DNA of 64,000 nucleotides from Siphonodentalium dalli (lineage: Eukaryota > Mollusca > Scaphopoda > Gadilida > Siphonodentaliidae), in assembly GCA_032622095.1 (NCBI GenBank), contig CP136066.1:227792961-227856960 (forward strand), in the 5' to 3' direction. This document shows, in pieces, positions 54,415-64,000 of this stretch (position 1 is its first letter; each line of letters opens with the position of its first letter). Made by a program: the position numbers and the translations under genes. Under the pieces are notes generated by a model. The model worked only from the letters and a program-made list of their open reading frames with translations. It did no database searches and was not told the origin of the DNA.

Positions 54415-55366
54415 GATGTTTGGGATGGATGTCTAACATTACTGACCAAGTCTGAGTTTATTGTGTATAACCCGTAGAGAGCCCCACATAGACTGGAGCA
54501 GACGACTCTCTGTGGTGCATGCTTCCATCTGTGTGAGGCTCCCTGTGGGTTAAACATTAAACTTTATCAGTGATGTTTGGGATGGATGTCTAACATTACT
54601 GACCAAGTCTGAGTTTAGTGTGTATAACCCGTAGAGAGCCCCACATAGACTGGAGCAGACGACTCTCTGTAGTGCATGCTTCCATCTGTGTGAGGCTCCC
54701 TGTGGGTTGAACATTAAACTTTATCAGTGATGTTTGGGATGGATGTCTAACATTACTGACCAAGTCTGAGTTTAGTGTGTATAACCCGTAGAGAGCCCCA
54801 CATAGACTGGAGCAGACGACTCTCTGTAGTGCATGCTTCCATCTGTGTGAGGCTCCCTGTGGGTTAAACATTAAACTTTATCAGTGATGTTTGGGATCGA
54901 TGTCTAACATTACTGACCAAGTCTGAGTTTAGTGTGTATAACCCGTAGAGAGCCCCACATAGACTGGAGCAGACGACTCTCTGTGGTGCATGCTTCCATC
55001 TGTGTGAGGCTCCCTGTGGGTTAAACATTAAACTTTATCAGTGATGTTTGGGATGGATGTCTAACATTACTGACAAAGTCTGAGTTTAGTGTGTATAACC
55101 CATAGAGAGCCCCACATAGACTGGAGCAGACGACTCTCTGTAGTGCATGCTTCCATCTGTGTGAGGCTCCCTGTGGGTTAAACATTAAACTTTATCAGTG
55201 ATGTTTGGGATGGATGTCTAACATTACTGACCAAGTCTGAGTTTAGTGTGTATAACCCGTAGAGAGCCCCACATAGACTGGAGCAGACGACTCTCTGTAG
55301 TGCATGCTTCCATCTGTGTGAGGCTCCCTGATGGATGTCTAACATTACTGACCAAGTCTGAGTTTA
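54415..55366. repeat. 157-bp tandem array, 6 units plus a partial (copy B)
   Basis: Units start at 54415, 54572, 54729, 54886, 55043 and 55200. The unit with GGGATCGATG is fourth here but sixth in copy A, so two adjacent units (A 7839-8152) are absent, a loss or gain of exactly 314 bp. Confidence 0.95.
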
Positions 55367-55476
55367 GTATGTCTGTCATTTGCAGAATGAGGTCCCCAGA
55401 GGGTCAATTTAGTGATCATATCCCGCATAGCGGGCTAGCATCACAAAATTTACCCTCTGGGGAACCTCATTCTGCA
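55365..55476. mobile_element. Single GAGGTCCCC foldback (copy B of 8789-8900)
   Basis: Same sequence and same position after the 157-bp array. Confidence 0.8.
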
Positions 55477-55623
55477 TGGCCTCATTATTCTCAATTTCTA
55501 TTTGATCACCCTACCAGACTGTTTTACATCACTTTAAGTTAAGTTTTCTTATTAATCATAGCAAATTATGCTATGCCCATTTAACAACTCATTCGTTATG
55601 TAAGATAAGATAAGATTTATTAA

Positions 55624-55882
55624 CCCTTTCAGTGCCAGGTCTGATTTTTGTATCAACCCATATACCCTGTGCCAATGCATTCTCTTATATATGCGAGTCG
55701 ACCATAGGTCGCCTCGCATATATAAGAGAATGCATTGGCCTAATAATTTTTCATCATAATAATTTTTTCTATATTCTTTAACAGACTTATTTTGTAGGTT
55801 TAGTGCCATGGAATCTTACGTTTTTCATGGGCATCAAAATTATTACTATGAATATTTGGTGATAGTTTTGAGTTATAACATG
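55624..55882. mobile_element. Right-truncated CCCTTTCAGTGCC TTAA-MITE (copy B of 9048-9306)
   Basis: TTAA, left terminus and 69-bp hairpin as in copy A, with the same truncation point. Confidence 0.8.
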
Positions 55883-56128
55883 CCCCTAAGGTTTTATCCA
55901 GTTTGTTTTTAAATTTGCTATAGCATGCTTAAGCATACCCAAAAAAATTCAACCCAAAAAAAATCAACGGTGTCTGTTGTAACATAATATATATACAATA
56001 TACATCTGAGAAAGAATATTTGGTGACTATAAATTGACTATAATAGGTGAAACATCTGGAAAATTAGTAAAGATTTTTTTTTAAAGAAATAAAATGTCCT
56101 CAGAGCATCATTAACCATTGCAATTCAA

Positions 56129-56333
56129 GTTGAATATTTGTCACTGAAACATGCATTCTGATTGGCCGAGAGCTGCTAATTGGAATATTTGTCACTGAAA
56201 CATGCAATCTGATTGGCCGAGAGCTGCTAATTGGAATATTTGTCACTGAAACAAGCAATCTGATTGGCCGAGAGCTGGTAATTGGAATATTTGTCACTGA
56301 AACATGCAATCTGATTGAGTAAATTCACAAACT
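56129..56333. repeat. 51-bp tandem repeat, 4 units (copy B of 9553-9757)
   Basis: Same four units; no copy-number change. Confidence 0.95.
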
Positions 56334-56857
56334 GTTCTCTAGCTGGAATCCTGGAAATCCAACAAAACAATACGTTCAATCTCCTAATATTTTATGTTCA
56401 ATTATGCAATTTCTACACAATGTCTAAACTCTAAATTCTACTAAAATTATAAAATGAACGGTTTGCTGCTGCTACTAATAATAAGATGCAGAAATGGAAG
56501 ATTGTGATAACAGATGAAGAGAAAAGAGAGCTCGTGCAAATGCTATGTGGATATATGGAAAGTGTGAGAAGAGAACTAAATCAAAAGAGGTTTCCACACC
56601 ATGCAAGAAGATGCCAACACCGCACCCAAGTTATTCAAAATCAGGGGGTTCCATGGACACACAAGTTTATAGCCAGTGACCCAATAATGAAATAAGAATT
56701 TTGTCTAAATGTATTTTATGCTGCAGCCCTTGTATTCCAGGAATTGCCGCCATTTAAAAGGTACGTAAAATAATCCCGATATACTGGGAATAACTCTTAA
56801 ATAGTTGATTGTAGAAAATTATAGAACGGGACGTTTGAACCCTAGAAGAAACATAAT

Positions 56858-57767
56858 CAGTGTTCGCGCTGGACCGAAATTTCTTTTGGCCAAAAAAGTG
56901 GCCAAATGAAATTTGTGGAGGCCAAATAAAAAAAAATTGGCCAAATTAAAACAACTTTGGCCATATTAAATCCTCATTTTCTGGGGTCACAATAGATGAC
57001 TAAATCATATTTTTTAATTATATAACTATCTGACTATGTCGCGTCGCTGACATGTTCAACAACTAATCAAGTAATGGGCTGTGTTAGTTACCATTGCAAT
57101 TTTCTCCGAAATAAAACACTTCAGTTGCTTATTGTCATGAGGTGTTGAATACAGTAATGCTCTAACTCCCCATACGAAAGTATCCCTAGACACTAATTTT
57201 CATCGAAATCCCATGATACTCGGGCGTTCGACCTTGAAATGACCCAAGAGCTTTCCGATGAATGGCAACAAGCCATATTTCCGACTAAATCCTGAAAAGT
57301 TACCCATAATTCTCCTGTAGTTAAGAGGTCGATTAATTAGAGCATTACTGTACCTGTTGTTGTATTGATAACCTTTATGTTGTGAAGCCCATTTGTTGCT
57401 ATAAGATGGGAGGCAGTTTGCGACACATTATGTAACTGACATGCCATCGCAGGTACATAAATGCAATGCAATGTATTTCATCTTTCAGACTGCCTAATCA
57501 ACAAACTGTGATATAACAAGTGTACAGATTAAGGTTTTTGACGATTAGTAATCGCCTTTGTACAACCATCATCATTCAATCAACGCTCCAATTACAAAAT
57601 AAATTTGGGTTCTCATTGTATGTGTCTGAAGTACGAAACCTGTGCATAAAAAAACCGGCACTATTTTGTCCATTTGTGGTGGAAAAAAAAGGTTTGGCCA
57701 AATGGAAATTTTTTTGTGATCACTTTCGAAAAAAAATGGCTAATGGCCACCAACAGCGCGAACACTG
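56858..57767. mobile_element. hAT-like element with nested TA foldback (copy B of 10282-11191)
   Basis: Same ends, 8-bp target duplication and nested TA foldback at 57152-57350. Confidence 0.8.
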
Positions 57768-57989
57768 AACATAAGGGATGATATGGTTCCAATGGTTAAT
57801 AAAGTAAAACCCCAGCCATTTAACTTCAGGTGTGGAGCATGATGTACTTTTAGAGAAAGGCATAAATAAGATAGGCGTGTTTCCCCTAACAAGTTAGAAA
57901 TGTTACAATCTGGGGGGGGGGGGGGGTTCGGAAGAACAATTAGTTTCCAAATCCGTTTTCTACATTATATATGTGAGGTTTAATTAAGT

Positions 57990-58034
57990 TTAATTCTGCT
58001 GTGGTTAAGGAGTCGATTATTTAGGGCATTACTG
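57990..58034. mobile_element. Solo TA foldback end (copy B of 11414-11458)
   Basis: Same sequence and same downstream flank. Confidence 0.8.
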
Positions 58035-58326
58035 TAGTTCCAGGTAAAAATGTATGTAATTTCAAGGAATAATAAAGTGTTTCATATATTGCACTGCATA
58101 CAATACATTTGTTGGTTATGCTAACACTAACAGGAATATTCATAAAACTAGCTGAACCAAAGATTAAAAAAAAAAAAAATTGATAGATTTACATTCCCTC
58201 CTGATCCTATTTTTAGTCCCTCCTCAATTTTTTTATTTTTATCATGCCTTAAAACCTTTCATGATGGGAGCTGCGTTGGTGGTTGTTTAATGGCGCTGGT
58301 CATATTCTAAGTTATTTCCATATCAA

Positions 58327-58586
58327 TCCTTTCATGATGGGAGCTGTGATAGTGCAGCATTAGATTCCATGTGCCAGTGCATTATCTTATGTATGTGAAT
58401 CTCACATAGGGAGCATTGCATATATACTAGTAAGAGAATGCACTGGCTTACAAGGTCAAGGTAAATATAGTTAGGCTAATGTATTCTCATATATGCGAGG
58501 TTCCCTATTGGAGACTCACATATATAACAGAATGCATTGGAACATGGTTTTTCGCAAAATTTCAGGAAACCCAAGTCATGGAAGTG
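58327..58586. mobile_element. CATGATGGGAGCT-family MITE (copy B of 11751-12010)
   Basis: Same two diverged hairpins and right-hand TTAA. Confidence 0.7.
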
Positions 58587-58937
58587 TTAATAGTGAAGGG
58601 ACATATTTGTTTTGGCTAAAATTTATAAACGTTGAAGCTGTCCAACAATATTGAAAGCATACGTCACTAACATCAGTCATTTTTTTGTTGAGAAAAATAT
58701 TGCAATAATTTGCAAAACATGTTTAAATTTTGATAAGTGAAAATTGTCACAAGATTCAAGATTCATGGGCCACTGCTCTGAACAGAAAACTGCTTTAATG
58801 AACTTCATAATTGGCAGATTTAATATATGATCATGACAGCTACACACAACAATCTTATTTTATTTGTGTATTAGTACTATTACTGAATGTTTTGAAGTAA
58901 AAAAAAAAAACTACTGACTCCTGTCTGTTTATTTATG

Positions 58938-59045
58938 TTAAATCCTTCCATCAGTGTAGCTTCATGAAATTTAGCTATGCGGGGTAGCATCACTAAATTC
59001 ACCCTCTGGGGACCTCATTCTGCAATTGACAGACACACTATGTAA
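58938..59045. mobile_element. Chimeric MITE scrap (copy B of 12362-12469)
   Basis: Same fusion junction as copy A. Confidence 0.7.
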
Positions 59046-59690
59046 GGTTTGATCATTGAAGGGCTAACTTAAATGGAAGGTTAGTGACAAACACAGTTTT
59101 AGTATATATCCATACAATCAACATCTGCTTCAGTAGACATAACTGAACAGTCAGACCAGGGAGTTGGTTAGAGGTATCCCTGTTGGAGAGGGGGGTATGT
59201 ACATCTTGAAATTTCCAACTACACTCCACCCTTTGAACCAAACCAAACCAATCAATTTGCACCCCATCACCTCCCCCTCGGGTTAGGACTTTATTTCCAA
59301 CCTGACACCTGCCTGAGGCAAAAAAAAAAAACCTCTTTGTTTCCGATACCCTGCCTGGCTGGGATTTTCTTGCCTGCCTCATTTTTTTTAAGATTGGGAA
59401 ATTTCCAACCGATGCCCATTTCAGACTAAATATTGACTAAAAAAAATTAAAACTAAAAAAAATAAGCTACTGTTTAGTGTTGGTCAATAAACTACAAATT
59501 TCCAACTAATTACTGGTTGGACTTTCAAGCAATGGGAACAATTTCAGCCTATCTGTGGTGTAAAATTTCCAACTAATGTTGAGCCAGGCATGAAATTTCC
59601 ATGAAACTCTTGAACTCTTTGACCAATATTATAAGGGTGAGGCACCCCTTCCCCACCTTATCACGTGTTTACTGAATCAGACATTTGGCT

Positions 59691-59888
59691 AAGCCTTGAA
59701 ATAGTGTGTCTGTCATTTGCAGAATGAGGTCCCCAGAGGGTGAATTTAGTGATGCCATCCCGCATAGCATCACCAAATTCACCCTCTGTGGACCTCATTC
59801 TGCTTACACCTCATGCGGGGTAGCATCACTAAATTCCCCCTTTGGGGAACTCATTCTGCAAATGACAGACACACTATTTCAAGGCTTG
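59691..59888. mobile_element. Compact GAGGTCCCC foldback (copy B of 13115-13312)
   Basis: Same compact form with AAGCCTTGAAATAG ends. Confidence 0.8.
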
Positions 59889-61023
59889 CATTTGGCAATC
59901 GGTTCAGGGAAGCTTTGTCCTTATCGGCTCACCACTACAAATGATCACAATCAATGATGAATGTGTTTTCATCAAGAACTAATTTCTCTTGTACCACTGT
60001 ATATGTAAGTGTACACCTAACATTCATATATAGATTCTAATATCCGAGTATATGGTCTAATATGTGAGTTATATTAACAACAAGAAAAAAGTTAAATTCT
60101 GAAGAAAAAATCCTTTCCCCCGACATTAAGCAGAAATCCGTTTATTTTTGTCACTATGAGAATAACTTGATACGATAAACCAAAATAAATTTGTCGGGTG
60201 ATAATGACCAATGTTAACGTATAAAGTAACGCGACTGTACTGTCGCACAATTATCAGGTGGAAAGCCCTAAAAGTATAATATGGACAGATGGATGTTGAC
60301 ACACGAATTTCAAGAAACTTAAAAGCATTTGGTCGTGTGTTTAAGGTGGCGATACACGGTTGGCTAAGCATGGAGTACTTACTTAATGCACGTCCGTCCT
60401 GGGAGAATAATTATTGGATAAATCCTGAGTTAAAAAAATTTGGCGAGGCGAAAAAATTGAAATGGCTTCCAACATATGCGTGTTGAAATTTGGTGTAGTA
60501 ATCTTGTACTGTGCATTTGTTTTCGAGGGTTCGAAGGGATGAGAAATTTGTTATTCGTGATGATATTGACTATAGCTATATAATTGAGTTAATTACTTTG
60601 ATTAAATTGAAGGTAATTGTTGATTAGCAGTGGAACTATTTTGTTTTGAGGCGGTGATTAGAGTTGTGGGATTTGTGGGCGTGGCTAAAGGTCGATAGCC
60701 TCTGAGAGTTCATTTCATACAACGATTACTTTGTACACTTAAAGACCGATTTCGGGGGTGAAAAATTCGATTTCCATCAAGTCGTGTATGCTCTGATCGA
60801 TGGAATAATCGTTTAAATGCCAAACGACCTAGAAACGCTTATTTGGAAACACCTGTCATACGTCAATCAACCGAGATGATGGCCAAAATGGTGCATGCAG
60901 TTAAAAAAATAAATTTAATGTATATTATATAGTTTATTTAATTCAGGCTCAAATGGCCCATATGATAGAAATATCAATTATATGTAATACAGAATGTCTT
61001 TCCAATGTTTGAAAAGATAAGAT

Positions 61024-61293
61024 TCATAAAATAAATCGGAATTGCATGAACAAGTTTACTGTCAGATTCAGTCCTCTCAGACCATACACACTCTTTCTTA
61101 TCAACATAGGAACAGAGCTCACAACATTCCTGGCGTACATCCCACTTGCGCTACATCTCCATTCATATGACATAAACTTCCTATAGGCATTGTTATAACA
61201 TACAATTATGGGTGAAATTTCCCCACAAAGTAGCCCTACAGCTGCAAAGTACAACAATATAATGATGAAATATACGATGAAAAAGATGGCGTT
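61024..61293 (-). other. Membrane-segment open frame (copy B of 14448-14717)
   Basis: Identical frame, including the hydrophobic start and the LFMQFRFIL end; same doubts apply. Confidence 0.2.
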
Positions 61294-61396
61294 TTACATG
61301 AAATGAGCACTTGTAACAAAATTCATGAGGATATTGGAACGGGAACAAATTGATCTATATTGCCTCATAATATCATCATCATCAAACGAACGCGAG

Positions 61397-61658
61397 TTGA
61401 TTGATTGATTTTATTTGGCACAGAGTACCAGGGATAACACAAAAAAGTCTAGCACGCGCCGTTAGGGAGAGTCGTTTCTTGAAGTATCCATCCAGGCACA
61501 CTATCTGACTCAGACAGGCACACTCAGCCAGTTTTGCGATTTTGTTCGATCCACCGGGATTCGAACTGACGGCGCGCACCTGGTCGTTCGTAGAGCAATT
61601 GTCAGTCACTGGTGCAGAAGGGTTATTTCACTTTACCGATTGCGCTAACGGAGCTCTC
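61397..61658 (-). mobile_element. tRNA-derived SINE (copy B of 14821-15082)
   Basis: Same A and B boxes and simple-repeat tail. Confidence 0.75.
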
Positions 61659-62012
61659 TATAATGATGTTGACGGCTAAATATGGGGAATTTACTTGTAC
61701 ATGTGTCAGTAATTATTAAATTGAGTACCGGTATATTACTGACCCCCCCCCCCCGCATTAATAGTTACTTGTTATGTAAATTGTTTATCCTCATGCAACG
61801 TCACGTCAAATGCGTTGCATGTATACCTTGGTTAATAAACTGCTTTACTCGTATTTAAATGAGGGGAAAATAGTTGGACTCTCAAGTTTATATAAACTAC
61901 AGTCCATAGGTTCGAACGGAAGCAATTGATTTTTAAATTGATTTCAGTTTTGTCATCATTCTGCTTTTCTAATAAATTGGTTATTGTAAACGTCATCCAA
62001 TTTAGAAAATTA

Positions 62013-63031
62013 TAAGTGGGTTACAAGTTGCACTTTTTTAGTACAGTGTGCGTGGCACTTTTTGGTACATTGTGCGCTATAGGGCCTAACTGGGCGAGGC
62101 ACATTTTGTACATTGTGCGTTATAAGTGAGCGTGGCACTTTTTGGTACAATGTGCGTAATAAGTGGGCGTTTCCAAAGTGGGCAATGACAACATTTTTTT
62201 TTCAGCGCCTCGCTTCGCTCGGACAGCGTAGTGAAGATGCGCAAACTTTGACTCTCAAAGTAACCCGACCAACGGAGAGATAGCGTGCGGGTGGGTTCAG
62301 ACTTTTGAAAAATTCCTCTGTAAATGGCTGTATTTGAGTGCGGCATCACTAAGCTATTTTTGGTATCGTATGTTGGCGGACGACAAAAATGTTTTTTCAG
62401 CGCCTCGCTTCGCTCGGACTATGCAGTGTAGATGCGCAAACTTTGACAGCTGTACTCTCAAACTAACCCGGCCAACGCAGACATAGCGTGCGGGTGGGTT
62501 CAGACTTTTGGAAAACGGAAAGTGCTGCATCACTAAGATATTTTTGTTATAGTATGTTAGCGGACGAAACAAAATAAGTGGGTGTGGCACTTTTTGGTAC
62601 AGTGTGTGTTAAAAGTGCGCGTGGCACTTTTTGGCACAGTGCGCGATAAAAGTCTGCGTGGCACTTTTTGGTACAGTGAGCGTCAAATGTGGGCGTGGCA
62701 CTTTTTGGTACAATGTGCGTTAAAAGTGGGCGTGACACTTTTTGGGACATTGTGCGTTTAAAGTGGGCATGGCACTTTTTTAGTACAGTGTGCGTTAAAA
62801 GTGGGCGTGGCAATTTTTGGTACACTTTTTGGTACAGTGTGCGATAAAAGTGTGCGTGGCACTTTTTGGTACACCACACTTTTTGGTACAGTGTGCGATA
62901 AAAGTGTGCGTGGCACTTTTTGGTACAGTGTGCGTTAAAAGTCAGCGTGGCACTTTTTGGTACAGTGTGCGTCAAATATGGGCGTGGCACTTTTTGGTAC
63001 AATCTGCGTTAAAAGTGGGCGTGGCACTTTT
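62013..63031. repeat. Satellite, inverted 37-bp arm (copy B of 15437-16455)
   Basis: Same monomer series, with the embedded 195-bp duplication at 62195-62581 and the same head-to-head junction at its right end. Confidence 0.95.
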
Positions 63032-64000
63032 ACGCCCAATTTTAGCGCACGCTGTACCAAAAAGTGTACCAAAAAGTGCCACGCCCACCTATAGCGCACA
63101 CTGTACAAAAAAGTGTACCAAAAAGTGCCACGCCCACCTTTCAGCGCACACTGTACCAGAAAGTTTACCAAAAGTACCACGCCCACTTTCAGCGCACACT
63201 GTGCCAGAAAGTGTACCAAAAAGTGTACCAAAAAGTACCACGCCCACTTTCAGCGCACACTGTACCAGAAAGTGTACCAAAACGTGTACCAAAAAGTGCC
63301 ACGCCCACTTTCAGCGCACACTGTACCAGAAAGTGTACCAAAAAGTGTACCAAAAAGTGTATCAAAAAGTACCACGCCCACCTTTAGCGCACACTGTACC
63401 AGAAAGTGTACCAAAAAGTGTACCAAAAAGTGCCACGCCCACCTTTAGCGCACACTGTACCAGAAAGTGTACCAAAAAGTGTACCAAAAAGTGTACCAAC
63501 AAGTACCACGCCCACTTTCAGCGCACACTGTACCAAAAAGTGTACCAAAAAGTGTACCAAAAAGTGCCACGCCCACTTTCAGCGCACACTGTACCAGAAA
63601 GTGTACCAGAAAGTGTACCAAAAAGTGTACCAAAAAGTACCACGCCCACTTTCAGCGCACACTGTACCAGAGAGTGTACCAAAAAGTGAACCAAAAAGTG
63701 TACCAAAAAGTGCCACGCCCACTGTCAGCGCACACTGTACCAAAAAGTGTACTAAAAAGTGTACCAAAAAGTGCCACGCCCACTTTCAGCGCACACTGTA
63801 CCAAAAAGTGTACTAAAAAGTGTACCAAAAAGTGCCACGCCCACTTTCAGCGCACACTGTACCAAAAAGTGTACCAAAAAGTGTACCAAAAAGTGTACCA
63901 ACAAGTACCACGCCCACTTTCAGCGCACACTGTACCAGAAAGTGTACCAAAAAGTGTACCAAAAAGTACCACGCCCACCTTTAGCGCACTCTGTACCAGA
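63032..64000. repeat. Satellite, main arm, start of copy B (cut by window)
   Basis: It follows the monomer order of 16456-17424 exactly, with the same n values, and runs off the window. Whether the rest of the array follows the same order is not visible. Confidence 0.95.

Larger units (their letters stand above)
46757..64000. repeat. Segmental duplication, copy B
   Basis: Copy B repeats the element order of 1-17424 and ends inside the same satellite, at the base matching 17424. The densest differences lie in the part matching A 1.38-3.2 kb: a replaced T-rich stretch near 48150, a 4-bp insertion near 48721, one extra minisatellite unit and a 53-bp longer MITE. The part matching A 8.7-17.4 kb shows no difference I could find. 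The window ends before the copy does. Confidence 0.95.

Overview
The window looks like AT-rich animal nuclear DNA, most likely from a marine invertebrate such as a mollusc or another lophotrochozoan. The animal call rests on a spliced EGF/C-type-lectin gene with GT-AG introns, a tRNA-derived SINE, a decayed LINE fragment and many short foldback DNA transposons. The clade is inference; no species can be named. There are no bacterial-type operons. Almost all short open frames in the window are readings through repeats or hairpins.

Layout. (1) Positions 1-17424 are copy A of a segment that returns almost base for base at 46757-64000 as copy B; both are cut by the window edges. The copies hold the same ordered set of elements: paired foldbacks, TTAA-flanked MITEs, TA-flanked foldbacks, a hAT-like element, a SINE and several minisatellites. 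They differ mainly in array copy number (8 against 6 units of a 157-bp repeat; 6 against 7 units of a ~63-bp repeat) and in scattered SNPs and indels. (2) From about 15437 to 32074 lies a large satellite. An outer arm built on a 37-bp monomer is inverted against a 15.6-kb arm whose monomers are 37+12n bp, with nested higher-order duplications of about 3.23, 1.57 and 1.25 kb. (3) At 32804-36409 three + strand exons encode the end of a protein with an EGF-like module and a C-type-lectin-like domain. Its 5' exons are not visible; the satellite lies directly upstream. (4) From 36410 to 46730 the sequence is a mosaic of minisatellites, dispersed tandem-type repeats and foldback MITEs, with one weak lectin-like relic near 40.4 kb.

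The only gene well supported as coding is the EGF/CTLD gene. Its domain keeps the fold-defining residues but lacks the inner disulfide and the usual calcium/sugar-binding triplets. Its first visible CTLD exon ends in a tract carrying 15 consecutive CAG|GTAA donor-like sequences, and a TA-flanked foldback begins a few bases after its stop codon.

The most unusual features are the modular satellite (37+12n, inverted junction, higher-order blocks, open in several frames) and a 69-bp near-perfect hairpin reused inside at least four transposon scaffolds with different ends. A/B segment boundaries and percentages were judged by eye and by matching landmarks, not by alignment.
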